Origin: Ciona intestinalis
Taxonomy: Eukaryota; Chordata; Ascidiacea; Phlebobranchia; Cionidae
Reading direction: 5' to 3'
DNA length: 64,000 nt
NCBI RefSeq assembly: GCF_000224145.3
Contig: NC_020168.2
Span: forward strand, 2,694,080 to 2,758,079
Within the stretch, counting starts at the first letter, position 1. Each line of letters opens with the position of its first letter. A program made the position numbers and the translations under genes. The notes under the pieces are model-generated. The model was not told the origin of the DNA. It saw nothing but the letters and a program-made list of their open reading frames with translations, and did not search any database. Shown here one piece after another: positions 1 to 12,600 of this stretch.

Positions 1-676
1 TTTCTAATGTCGAAAATAGCTTGCATTACAGATCTACCATCTTGGAATCTACTTTTTATACTATCTTGAGAGAATCTAATGTCTAAAGGTGCCAAGTAAT
101 TCATGCTCGTGTACTTGGTTGATGAACTTCTCAAATACCCCGGTTTGCCTTGTACATTAGGCCCCGTGCAAAGTTCAGGTGGTTATATGGCGGGTAACCC
201 CCGCATTTTCCACCACAAGTCTTAAGAACACCGAACTTTACTTACGGTAGCCTACGTAATGGCATTATTACAGCCCGTGTGGTAACAAAAGAATATACAG
301 TACACCATACATTGTGTGTCTGTCCCAAACAAAAGAATCCATCGAGTGTTGTTGATTCATAGCTTCACGTACTCGCTCTGCGGTCCTACTAAAACACGCC
401 CGGCGGGGCCCGGTGGGACCCGGTTAGGACCCGGTGTTACGAGTCATACTAAAACACGCCCGGTGGGGGGCCCGGTCCCTTCTTGAAAAGGGAGCTTTCC
501 CTATTCAAGATCCACCAAAATGTACAGATAGCGTGTACAGATTTTTAGCCTAATGACACCCCCGAGTTGAGTTTTTTGAAAATTAACTTTGATTATGGAT
601 GTACGAAGTTTGTTTCGTTGTTACACTTACATAATGAACTCTATTTTTAGCAAAAGTTTATTCGTTGAATTTTGTT
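1..676. other. Gene-free left edge with GC-rich direct repeat
   Basis: No coding frame is convincing here. A 17-base unit beginning TACTAAAACACGCC occurs at 387-403 and again at 447-463, each time followed by a run of CCCGG/GGGCCC-type GC-rich sequence, so a ~60 bp segment appears duplicated. This is a local GC island in AT-rich DNA and may be a repeat fragment. Nothing else is recognised. Confidence 0.5.
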
Positions 677-704
677 AATAGGGGGTGGCGTAAGATGAGA
701 CACC
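677..704 (-). mobile_element. MITE terminus cut by assembly gap
   Basis: Twenty-eight bases resembling the terminal inverted repeat of the window's common MITE (GGGGGTGGCGTAAGATGAGA) run directly into the N gap. The rest of the copy is presumably within the missing sequence. Confidence 0.5.
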
Positions 705-1657
705 NNNNNNNNNNNNNNNNNNNNNNNNNNNNNNNNNNNNNNNNNNNNNNNNNNNNNNNNNNNNNNNNNNNNNNNNNNNNNNNNNNNNNNNNNNNNNNNN
801 NNNNNNNNNNNNNNNNNNNNNNNNNNNNNNNNNNNNNNNNNNNNNNNNNNNNNNNNNNNNNNNNNNNNNNNNNNNNNNNNNNNNNNNNNNNNNNNNNNNN
901 NNNNNNNNNNNNNNNNNNNNNNNNNNNNNNNNNNNNNNNNNNNNNNNNNNNNNNNNNNNNNNNNNNNNNNNNNNNNNNNNNNNNNNNNNNNNNNNNNNNN
1001 NNNNNNNNNNNNNNNNNNNNNNNNNNNNNNNNNNNNNNNNNNNNNNNNNNNNNNNNNNNNNNNNNNNNNNNNNNNNNNNNNNNNNNNNNNNNNNNNNNNN
1101 NNNNNNNNNNNNNNNNNNNNNNNNNNNNNNNNNNNNNNNNNNNNNNNNNNNNNNNNNNNNNNNNNNNNNNNNNNNNNNNNNNNNNNNNNNNNNNNNNNNN
1201 NNNNNNNNNNNNNNNNNNNNNNNNNNNNNNNNNNNNNNNNNNNNNNNNNNNNNNNNNNNNNNNNNNNNNNNNNNNNNNNNNNNNNNNNNNNNNNNNNNNN
1301 NNNNNNNNNNNNNNNNNNNNNNNNNNNNNNNNNNNNNNNNNNNNNNNNNNNNNNNNNNNNNNNNNNNNNNNNNNNNNNNNNNNNNNNNNNNNNNNNNNNN
1401 NNNNNNNNNNNNNNNNNNNNNNNNNNNNNNNNNNNNNNNNNNNNNNNNNNNNNNNNNNNNNNNNNNNNNNNNNNNNNNNNNNNNNNNNNNNNNNNNNNNN
1501 NNNNNNNNNNNNNNNNNNNNNNNNNNNNNNNNNNNNNNNNNNNNNNNNNNNNNNNNNNNNNNNNNNNNNNNNNNNNNNNNNNNNNNNNNNNNNNNNNNNN
1601 NNNNNNNNNNNNNNNNNNNNNNNNNNNNNNNNNNNNNNNNNNNNNNNNNNNNNNNNN
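705..1657. other. Assembly gap (953 N)
   Basis: Run of N. Open frames crossing it are artefacts of unresolved bases and were not annotated. Confidence 0.99.
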
Positions 1658-2207
1658 TGATACATAATGGCCACCAGTTTGCTCTTCATGGCTATCGTGT
1701 GACCAGTAGCAATGGTCAAAAGTGAACTTCTGATCTGGTCCCCCATGTGGATTTTTTAGTGTTGTGGTATTGTCTACCATGTTGACAATGCACCTAAACT
1801 TTGATTTTTTTTCATATTCATTGTAAGTTTTGTTAAGGTTAAACTCAATTGAAATGGTTAAGACTAAGTACATTTAACAGTCTGTAGTGATTGACATGAT
1901 TGCTACAAGGGATAGCAAATCAATTAAAGCACACTGGTGTACTAAGTAAAGATAGAATTTGAGTGCTATATAAACTTGGTGTATAAAGATAAAGCTACTG
2001 CATAGCCTATATTAAAAAAGCTGTAAAACATGTTTGTTCTTTATTTTGCTGTAGATAAATATGGGCCTTTTAATTGTACAACGCATATACATATGTATGC
2101 ACCATTTTAAATATTTTAAACAAAATTAATTGTATAATATTTATGTTTAAACCATACTCTAGGGGCGTTAAAAATCTAGGTCACAGCCCAAACCTTGGAT
2201 TAAAAAG

Positions 2208-2291
2208 GGCATTGAACACAATGGTAGCAGCGACGAGCCTTGAACCCACTACCTCTGGTTTACGGGGAGGCCCGCTAACCACTTTGCCACT
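2208..2291 (-). mobile_element. tRNA-derived SINE head fragment
   Basis: On the minus strand this reads as a tRNA-like segment with an A-box-like part (TGGCAAAGTGGTTAGCG) and a B-box-like part (GGGTTCAAGGCTC), followed by GCTGCTACCATTGTG. That same 3' signature follows the tRNA-like head in the other SINEs of this window. Only the head is present. It is a SINE fragment, not a functional tRNA gene. Confidence 0.6.
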
Positions 2292-2325
2292 TCACAATCA
2301 CACATACGCTTTAAAAATTTTCTCA

Positions 2326-2820
2326 TGTACATATCTCAGTTTTTCCTACAAAACTAAAATTATTTTGTCGGAGAAAATCAAACTTTACGAAATAGTTTAC
2401 CCTATTTTATTAAACTATGATATTGGATCGGTGGTTCAAACTTGCAACTTTAAAAGAGATTTAAAAGCATTCAGCGAATATTCAAAATCAGCATCTAATT
2501 ATTATTATTGTTTAGCCATTGAAAATATGTTGCATTTAATCAACACCCAAATTTAATATATTACAATGGGGGAAGATGTGACACTTAAGCACATATTGCC
2601 AAATATTTCCAAAATCAACATAGATTGCGGTTTCTGGGTAATACCACAAATTAGTAGATGTTTTTTTTGTTGTTTTTAGTTCAAATAAAATTATATTGAC
2701 CCCTGCCTATTTTCTTCATGCTTATATTTCAGTGTTTTTACAAAACTAAAACTAGTTTTATGAGACAAAATCAAACTGTACGAAATATTCAAGGTTGTTT
2801 TATGAACCTATGAAACTAGT
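2326..2820. repeat. Pair of ~90 bp diverged direct repeats
   Basis: The segment at about 2326-2420 recurs at about 2729-2820. Shared words include ACAAAACTAAAA and AAAATCAAACT(T/G)TACGAAATA. They look like diverged copies of one unnamed repeat; no coding capacity is visible. Confidence 0.5.
2561..2612 (+). mobile_element. MITE 5' end fragment
   Basis: The sequence ACAATGGGGGAAGATGTGAC is followed by a stretch like the MITE interior (AAGCACATAT...AAATAT). No matching right terminus is visible, so this is a truncated copy. Confidence 0.5.
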
Positions 2821-3034
2821 TTAATCGTTCGCACACGCAAACTAAAAAATTCATCGGCTTTACTATGATTTATCGATTAAAAATAGCACCTTACTATTTC
2901 GCATGTTTTTACCTGTTTAAAGTATACTGTATCTATTTGTACATATTTTTTTCATATTTAAAAACAGCAATCCGCTTTGACGGGCGTTTTATANAAGTCA
3001 TGATATACTGTCGATATTCTGCAACCTATTTTCC

Positions 3035-3084
3035 NNNNNNNNNNNNNNNNNNNNNNNNNNNNNNNNNNNNNNNNNNNNNNNNNN
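3035..3084. other. Assembly gap (50 N)
   Basis: Exactly 50 N, a typical gap placeholder, so the true size is unknown. Confidence 0.99.
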
Positions 3085-3529
3085 AAAATGAAGTTAGATA
3101 ATACACGCAAAAACATATTTTATGTAAAAATTGTTTCATAATACCTAAAAAACTTGTAGAAACAGCTGACATAGCTGTTTTTACGCAAAACCACATTTTT
3201 AACCGGTAACTTAGACGGGGAAGCCCCAGAGCAACATAGAGATCAAATAAATCGCTTTTATTGGACAAAATGACGTTAAAACCTTGATTTTTGGGCAGAA
3301 TATAAACCATGTTCTTAAAAAATACTTTAGGGTTTTTAAATCAAGTTTGGTAAAAACTTTTAAATGCTATGATGCCTTTTTCAAACGTTATATTGGTAGA
3401 TAATTCCTTCCTCTTTCGAACAAAACCAACTGGAAGAACTTTTACCAACTATAAGTTAACCTATGAACATTTTTGTGAACACCAGTTTCAAAATGCATAT
3501 TTGCATTACTCGTCCCTAAGGAGTTAAAT

Positions 3530-3597
3530 GTTCGTTGTTTACTACCAAATTGGACGAGAAAATATAATGAAAAGGTGCATCTAACCTCACCCTACTA
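3530..3597 (+). mobile_element. MITE 3' half
   Basis: Contains the right-hand interior (GTTTACTACCAAATTGGACG) and a diverged right terminus (AAAAGGTGCATCTAACCTCACCCTACTA split over its last 27 bases). The left half is missing. Confidence 0.6.
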
Positions 3598-4301
3598 AAT
3601 ATTATCTTGTTATTATAGCCTAAAAATCAGAGTATTATATTCGCAAAATTTAATCGGCTTTATTATGATCTAGCGAGCATTCCAAATTAGCACCTTACTA
3701 TTTCGCATTTTTTACCTGTACAAAAAAATTAAAAAATAGTGTTTAACCAACTTTTTTTAAAACAACAGTAATCGGCTTTGACGCGCGTCTTATAAACTCG
3801 TGATAATACTGTCGAATAATTCTGTAACATTTTTCTGATTATCATTAAATCTTCCTCCCAACTATCTATTTGTTTAAAGTCAGTATAAATTTTAGTTCAA
3901 ATGCACATTTTCCACACCGAGCTGATATAGCCAACATTTCGTTCAAAACATTGCGACACATTTCATAGGATATTTCCAATAAATACAGACGTTTATTCAT
4001 TTATAACTGTTAACATCGTGCAATATTATTTGCTTCCTAAGATAACTGTTTATGACAACTTATACAAGGTTTTTATGCACCAATATTTAGAGATCCAAAA
4101 TTCAACAAAAACAAGCAACAAACTCAAAAAGGATATAAGAGGTCGAACCCTGACCGCAACTTCGACTCGGTGAGCCATTTTCCTTTATTGTTCATAAAAT
4201 AATTTGATTTTACATTGATTGACTATAAAGAACTAAACAAATGACGAACATTATAAACAGTTTAGTTTGTACTTTGTAATCTAGCAACAAATTTTGCTTC
4301 A

Positions 4302-4374
4302 CATATTCTCTAATCTTTAGTATTCTTACATATTCTCTAAGCTTTAGTATTCTCACATATTCTCTAAGCTTTAG
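4302..4374. repeat. Tandem repeat, ~27 bp x 2.7
   Basis: The unit CATATTCTCTAAGCTTTAG plus an 8-base spacer occurs two and two-thirds times with few differences. The surrounding ~2.5 kb has no recognisable gene. Confidence 0.7.
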
Positions 4375-4890
4375 CGTTAAATCGGGCTACCTGTAAGTAC
4401 ATTTACCTTTAAGAATTTACGTGTAGGCCTTACAGGCTCATATTTCCTGTAACACCCATGTCCGTTTATTGAATCAATTTGAATGCTCAAGAACAATTAG
4501 ACAAGACAATTGTTCAAGTATATAATTTCTTGTACCTTATTGTGTCTTGTAGCGTTGGTGTTCCGACCCGGCGGGACTTCTGTTGTTCATGCGACCTTAC
4601 CAGCAAGCGCGTCGCATTGGACTTTGCCATCCACACAACAAACTTTTAAGTCGATGCTTCGTATATTCAAATATGTTGGGTAACCTTTTCATAGCAGTGG
4701 TTCTTCTTTTCTTATCCGGTGTCGTGTAAAATTATACGGAATGTGTCATCGCAGAAATTTTTACATAATAATGTTTTAATGAAATATATGCAGCGTATAT
4801 AGTCTACTGTAAGTTGATAACTCACACTTGTTTGCTAGGTTGATTAAATTTGACGTTTGCTATTGCAATTGAATGAGGTAAATAAGACAT

Positions 4891-5178
4891 ATAGTAGGGT
4901 GGGGTAAGTTGGGACAGTTATTATGTTATTCAAATTTACACAAATGTTTTTTATTCAAATTTACAAAGATTCATAACTGTTCCTTCTTACTCCGTCTGTT
5001 TGTTTATCGTTAAAATTCCACTTGGCGTACGAATCGCTAAATACCTTTACGTGTCTTTTAATATATTTCTTTGCCGTGTTGTCAATTAATAATTGTACAT
5101 ACGGTAGCCTAGTACAAATTTCATGGTATGACACAAAAAGGTCATGTATAAGCATCCAGTCTTGCCCCACCTTACTAG
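4891..5178. mobile_element. Diverged MITE copy with long interior
   Basis: It starts with ATAGTAGGGTGGGGTAAG and ends with CTTGCCCCACCTTACTAG, the two MITE termini in inverted orientation. The interior does not resemble the standard copy and the element is ~90 bp longer than usual, so it may be a related subfamily or a copy with an insertion. Confidence 0.45.
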
Positions 5179-6622
5179 ATGACCGACACTCCGAACAACC
5201 CATCAGAAAATCCTGGGTTGGAGCAATAAAAGTTCAGACTCCTACTGAACGACACATCAGTACATAATAGTCAAAGCGATGAGCCTGGAACCCCCATCAA
5301 ACGTAAACTTCAATATCTTTAATTCTCCACTGATGATTTCATGCTGATTAAATTTGTCTGAGACAACATCCATTTATCACCAAAGAAACCAAACTTTACA
5401 AGTACACTACAAAACAGCACAGCGCGTTTATTATACTAACACATCTATTATAGTGAAACTGCGCTTGCACAATCGTCTTCAGTATCCAGTTACACACATA
5501 AAAGTGCCCGACATATAAGCGGTGCGGCCAGTTGCGCAATACATCATTAACGAAGCAGGCATGGAAGAAAAGTGCAAGAGACACGACCAGGAAAAGCTTC
5601 AATATTAACTAGCTGTTCAAATAATAGAAAAACACAATTTTTGTTTCGTGGTGTTTTGGTCAGGTAGTAGTTAAAGGTTACTTAGGTTTTAATCTATAGA
5701 AACAATACAAAACTACAGACAATATCACGAAGGTGTACTGTTGAAGGCACACAGTTACTTTCGAGTGTCAAATGTATGTGAAGGTCGACCAGATGTGAAA
5801 ACAAACAGGAAAAATATAGAAATACAATTTACGAAACATACCAACACGACCACGACGAGAGTTTCGCCACTCACAGTGATTCTTAACCTATGATTCAAAT
5901 TCGCTACATCTTTCGGGGAGTTCGAATTTCATCTTTATGCGTGCGACCGTACGTTGTACATGGTAGGAAAAAGATTTATATATGACCTTTAGGTTTCGAA
6001 TTTGGAAAAATGTACAAACTAAGACGATACTCTACATCTACAATGTAAATGTAATTTCGGCAATTTTAGGTCAAAAATTACATTTGTCAGACGCACAGGT
6101 CCTAAAATTCAAATTAGGCCTTGTAAGCCCAGCTAGTGGCGTATTACGTAAGCCACATGGAAAATGTGCGTTGGGTGGGAGTAAAGAAAGAGTCTGGAGA
6201 GATTATATCAAAACACAACAATGTTTGTCCCATTTGAAGTACAATGTATAAAATAGAAAATAGACCGCCACGAGAAAAGCAAGCAGTACATACAATTTTC
6301 GTTTTCGTTTTAGATTTTACCGAATGCATTTTTTGTGGGGGTGGGCACTTTTAACATGGAAGGAAAAACACAACATTCTTTATAAAAATGCAGAAAGCCA
6401 GCTGCTTATTTAAAGCTACCCGCGCGCGGTAACAACATGAACGGGCGGACATAATTAGAAAATAAATACATGGTTTCTCGTCATAGACGATCGTGCAGAA
6501 GTTATGTGTAAGTGAAATCAAAAACTAACGCATGCTGCAAAATAAAAACGAAAAAGAAAAATGACAAGCTCACGCCGATGTTGCGCCCCGATACCCCAGT
6601 GTTACGTCACAGACGGCCCGCG

Positions 6623-6630
6623 TGACGTCA
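6623..6630. promoter_or_regulatory. CRE-like palindrome TGACGTCA, CRIM1 3' end
   Basis: Perfect ATF/CREB-type octamer about 45 bases past the CRIM1 stop codon. Its position makes a promoter role unlikely. It is recorded because the same octamer occurs in better-placed sites elsewhere in the window. Confidence 0.2.
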
Positions 6631-6675
6631 TATTCCGGCAGTTACCGCGAATCGTTCCGCTTGGCTGGATGCTGC

Positions 6676-9600
6676 TCAGACACATCGGAGCAGTTTGGAG
6701 CGCTTCCGGTCGGATTCGGAGGACGTGGAGTCCATGATGTTGCGAGCGGATGCTGTGGACAAGGAGCGATCGGTTGATGTCGTTTTCGATGTTGCACCAG
6801 TGTACTAGAAACAATGGGAATACATTAAACGAGGGCTTCGTGCTCAGTTTATTAAGTAGGGTGGGGTAAGATGGGAAATGTTGTCATTCTCTTTTCCATC
6901 TATTTGGTGATTAACACAAAATATTTACAAAATTAAATAACTTTAGTCCGCCAACTCCAAAAAAATGTTGTGAAATGTTTAAAACACGATCAGAAAATAT
7001 GAGTCTTATATGTGCTAACGGTATTCGGTCTTACCCACACTACTGTACAAAAAGAGTATGCCAAACGACCAATGTGTGCAATACGAGTTGAAAGGCGGAC
7101 AAAGATAATGATAATAATGATTTAAAATTAGGTATCTCGCTTGTACAAAGGTTTGTAAATATTAACTTACCTTGGTTTTATGCAAATGGCGAGTGGAGCA
7201 ACGTTTCTTCATGCTTATAACGACAACGAGCACACAAATAGCCACAATACAGATAGCGCTGATGGCAAGTACGATGGTCAACCAATTCACACCGCCTGTC
7301 TTAGGACTTGTTACTGTTGTTACAGTGGTGCTCTCACTGGGGGTTGGGTATGGAGGTCCCGACTCTGGTAGTTCGCATTCGTCGCAACATGCACCATCCC
7401 GTCGAAAAACTCGTGGGCAACTGGCGGGCACTGGATCACACATCGGTCGAAAGCATTCTATCTCACCGTCCGTACAACGGCATTTGACGCAAGGCGCATG
7501 GCTGTCGTTCCATAGTTCACCGTGTCGGTATGTCGTGTCGTTCGCTTGGCACGATTTTTGCTGTACTGTAGTAGTGCCTGCGTGTACAAAAACAGTCTAT
7601 AAACCTAATGTTCTAATATTTTTACTGAACACAGTTTGTTGAAGTTTGTCTCGTGCACTACCAGTCAAATATTAAAAACAAGAGCGCTGCAAATAGTTAT
7701 TAGTTATAGTAGAGTGGGGGAAGATGGGACACCTTTAATACATAATATCCAAATAGCCTGATCGTGTTTTAAACAATTGTGGAAGTCGTGAGGATACGGT
7801 TTTATAATTCATTGAATGTACTTTGTTTACTACCAAATGGAAATAGAAAACTAAACGAAAAAGTGTCTCATCTTTCCCCACCCTACTATAGTTTATTTTA
7901 TAGAAAAATTAGCTACAAAATTTTATAGAAAAATTAGCTACAAAATGTCAGATTCAGATGCCTAGACCTTGATTACATTATTTTAAAATCCCACCCTTAC
8001 CGCATTCATGTTAACTAATCCACTAGACATAAATTACGTTCATTCAGTTTAACCAATCCACTTACCGAGGCAAGTTGGACAACATTGACCGCGGAGGCGA
8101 ACCGGGGAAACACAATCTTGGATCTTAGGGCACTGTTCGCTGAAGCTCCTGAAGAAAAAAAGGTTCAGTCAACACGACGCAAATATTAATTTAGGAAAGT
8201 AATATAAACATTAAAACAAACTAATGCGTATGCATCTGCTAGTTAACATGTTTTGCAGCACCAGATACTTATATGTATATTGGTTCCTTTCCTTTCCAAA
8301 TCACACAATTGCTACTTTGAATTCTTAAATGCTTGCGTGACCAAAATCGCAATTTATTTAAATCGTTCCGGCGGAAAACATAACTTACTGTATAGTTCCA
8401 CCCAAGCAAGCGTGACTCGTACAAGGACCGGTTTTCCACGAACTGCCACTCTTATGGACTTCGCCTTTGCTTGACTTACACGAAGGACCCAGCGAAGCGA
8501 TGTTCAAATTGCCAGCAAATTCTGGATAGTAGATAACACTTTATCGACTGGTAGGAGTATTTATAACCTTGCCAAGATGGAAAAACGGCAGAATAAAGTT
8601 CCTTCAGTGATTTGATTGGTATAATAAACCGCACTAAAATTCTGTATAGGTAATTTACCCGCCAAAAAAGTCAGCGAATGTAAGCACCACATATACTGTA
8701 CGGTAAGGGAAGATGGGACACCTTTTCAATCTGTTTTCTTGTTTTATTTAGTAGTAAACAAAGAAATTTCAAAGACTTATAAAACTGTTTCCTCACGACT
8801 CCTATATACCTTTGTCAATTGTTTGAAACAAAAGGTGTCCCGTCTTCCCCCACTTTACTATAACACGAATACAAAAATAAATGCAATATTTCTCACCTGG
8901 GCATTTTGGGCAACATTCACCAGGATGCAGAATTGGCTGCATGCACTTGGTAGCCGGACATTTCCTTGACGTGCACATAATAAGCCCTCTGTGGCACACA
9001 CACGTAGTACATGAGGTCACTTTCCATGTTTCCCCTTCAACATACCAGTTCCCGCCTGGTTCCTGGCACGAGAGGGATTGCGGGACAGGGGCAGACGAGG
9101 TCGAGTTACGTTCTGCGGGTTGCAATTTACCACTCAGTTTAAATAAAGTTTACAATCACTAATAAAGTTTTAAGAGTCAACGGACAAAATGAGGTTAAAG
9201 TTTATTGTACAACCATTAAATTTAATAATCTTTTTAAGCTATATCCATGTTTATGTTAACACAATTTATACTTAACAGCAAATTGTTGCAGTTTTCTTAC
9301 TAACAACATTTCAGAAAATAGAAATCAATACTTTTCTTTATCCTACCGTTGCAACTTGGGCAGCAGTCTCCTTCTCGTATCATCGGATTGTTGCAGGATG
9401 GGACCGGACACTTGATGACGTCACACATGACGTCACCACCACGACACACACAGATGAAACAGTCGCTACTCCATGTTTCACCGTCATCTCTTCGGCGGTC
9501 GATCTTCTCATCTAAGCATGAGTGAGTGTTCGGTTTTTCAGGGGCCGGAAGCTCTTCAGCCGAACCTTTATGAATGAATTTTACGATTACTGTCTCTGTT

Positions 9601-12600
9601 TGACGAGGTTCCAAAAGCATGCACATATCAACGTACGCGTGTTATAAGAATTTGAAATAAATATGAAGACTTTGGTTGGGAAGTTTTACTAAATGATCAG
9701 AGTTTGACTAAATGGTCCAGAAAACCATATAGTAGAGTGGAAAAAGATGGTACACCTTTAACATATAATATCCAAATAGCCTGATCTTGTTTTAAACAAT
9801 TAACTACGGTCTGTGGAAGTCGTGAAGATACGGTTTATAATTCATTGAATGTTCTTTGTTTACTACCAAATAAAAAGAGAAAACGAAACGAAAAGGTGTC
9901 CCATCTTCCCCCAACCTACTATATTATATTATTTCACTAAACTGTTACTTGATGTTTCGTAAACAGACTTCACTTGTAACCAAATTAGTTGCCCAGTCTA
10001 TGCAATAGGAGAAGAATTTGCATTTACCTTTACATTTGCAGATGTTACACCCGTAGTCGTTTAAAGATAAACCAAACGTGCATTCCTTATCACACGAATC
10101 CATGGAGGGGCATCTACGGCATTTACAACGATCGCAACCTTTCTTGTTTAGCCTGGTGAAAAAAAAAGGGTAAAGTAAAAATGTATTGGCGGTTTTGGAT
10201 GTACGTCATCTATGTGGCGTGAATTGAATAGATTACAAGTCGATTTTTAGGGTGTGCAAAACGGGATTTACATTCTGGGTACGCAGTGTATCTACTGATC
10301 CCATTAAGTGGGTATATGCTGTAGAATGTATATACTAAAACTTTGAACGTGTTAATAAAGCAAGCTTTCAAGACAATTTGATGTTATATATGTTTTTTAT
10401 TTTCGCTGGAGTTCCCTCATTGAAGCTTACATTCTATCACAGTTACATTAATCATTACAAGAGTAAAATTGAATAAAATTTAAACTAAAATGATAGAATG
10501 TAGAATTTAATCATTACTTATCTAACCTGTAGCCGTATGGGCATTGCTTGATGCAACCCGTGAGCTCTTTGCACTTGTGTGTGTGTGGCAGACAAGCGCA
10601 GGTCTGACATCCAGATTTATCCGTCACGAATCCACGAGTGCACTTCAGCTGGCACTTGTCAATGCTCGGGCAGCTACGAACCTTCACTTCGTCTTTGATA
10701 AAGGAAAGTTTCGGTTAGATTGATTTCGCGGCACTTTCAAGTTAGACACGGATCGAAAGTGTTAAAACACAACAAACGAAACTAAAACTTTATTTCTAGT
10801 ACCGTGGCGTAAATAGATTCCACCAGCCAAGATTTTAATTTAGAACAAATAACAGGTAAGAGTGTGGGGTAAAATGGGACATGTGTCCTTTAGTAAACAA
10901 AGAATATTCACATAATTATATAGCCGTGTTGCGCGACTCTTTAGGTGCTAACAGTATCCCATCCTACCCCACAGAACCATACGTCGTAATAGTTTATACA
11001 AATTAGTAATCTCCAATCAGTGATATCGAAACAGAAGTAACTACTTCGTTTCTTTTTAATAATTTACCCACAATAAATGCAAGTTTGCAGATGACAGCAA
11101 ACATTTGCCGCACTATATACGTAGACCGTCAGTTCTAACTGCTGGTATGGTAAAGTACTTTGGGCTAAGTTGAAATATTGTCAGCACCTAAATTCAATAT
11201 TTCTTGATAGCGTTTTAAACAATTAACAAAGACGCTCTATTAGAGTCGCGGGGCTACAGTTATGTAATTCTGTAAATATTCTTTTTTACCGCCAAATGAA
11301 ACGGGAAAACAGAAAAAAAACATGTCTCATTTTACCCCGCTATACTTATAACTTACCAGCTTTGCACTTGCAGAGGCGGCAGTTGTTTCGATCTTTCATG
11401 AAACCGTTGGGACAATCAGATGTTGCGAGTCGGCACCGAGACATACTCGGACATGTTGGAACTATCATTGTTACGGTCGATGGTTCTGGAATCGGAAAAT
11501 GTCGGGTTTACGAAAGGTTGAACTCAGGTGTTCGTCGTGTTTTGTGTCACAACAAATTCGAGCGCGGAAATACACAAACACAGATTGGCTATGCCATTTC
11601 GCAAATTTTCTTCCGCCAGATTCCAAACGCAAATCTTCAGATTCCAAACGCAAATCTTCGCGTTTCGAAAAAAAATAGAGCAAGTACTACAGTTCACCAA
11701 CGCAGAATGACAGGTTGTTTGTATGCAAGGAAACGTGGACGAAAATAGATTTGACTTTGTGCACACAGCCGGCATTTTATTGTCTCGAAGAAATGCCGAC
11801 CCTTTTGAAATTATAACAAGCGTCAAGAACGGAATGGCGAGTAATGAGGTGTCTATGTTTCCTGAAAGCGAAAATAGGCGTAAAAGTAGTAGTGGGTCGC
11901 TGGCGGCTCGGAATTTAATACTGGTCGCGAGATTTCAAGCACTGTTTGGGCTTAGGTTGTCGCTCTTCGGAAATTCCTATCGTTATATACACGTCATTAG
12001 GACTGTTAGATAAACCAGACAGGAAACAGTCTGGTGTTTCCTTACTGGGAACAAAAGGTCCTCAAGCTCGCAATAAAAAGCTAACCAGTTCGACCGGTGG
12101 ACGAATTACTCCACAACGCAAGGTTATGCTAATCACATACGTGAATACAAAAGCCTCCGAATTCCAATTAATATTTAACACTTTCGCGGGAGAATTGTAG
12201 AATGGCATGTTTACTATCACCAAGCTTTACCCGACGCTTGCTGGACTTTGTTCAAAAGTAATCCAGGCAATCACACGTCCATCTAACGTTGGCACGCGAA
12301 CCTATAAGGTCTTCGCCCATAAATATTTACATCACCGTGGCACATCCCACGCGCCAGGTCGCAATGAGATTTTATTAATACCCGATAAAGCGTCGCCGTC
12401 ACGGCTGCCAAAAGCCCTTGAAAAAACTTGCTCAAGAGTGCAATAATGTCGGCGGGCGAGAACCAAGATTCCAAAGGTAAATTCTAAATTTGTTGCGGTT
12501 TGCCCCCAATTTCACGGTTTGCTCGTTAACATGGACAGAGCGCTAATGATTTTACGCCAAAGTGTTAAAACAATATATAACATCTTGATCGTGAGTTATG

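Larger units (their letters stand above)
2846..3835. repeat. Two ~190 bp direct repeats around a gap
   Basis: A unit at about 2846-3034 is repeated at about 3645-3835. Both contain ATCGGCTTTA(C/T)TATGAT, the word AGCACCTTACTATTTCGCAT, and GCTTTGACG(G/C)GCGT. The first copy contains an ambiguous base at 2994 and ends in the 50-N gap. No frame is conserved between copies, so this looks like non-coding repeat DNA. Confidence 0.6.

Noticed and set aside
647-1873. Open frames of 330-408 codons on both strands
   Set aside because: They consist mostly of N; only short real sequence at each end, with no domain.
2074-2556. 160-codon frame on the plus strand
   Set aside because: It reads through a SINE head and an AT-rich repeat; no recognisable protein.
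5396-5602. 68-codon minus-strand frame with a hydrophobic start resembling a signal peptide
   Set aside because: Its first codon is TTG, it has no homology I recognise, and the region is repeat-rich.
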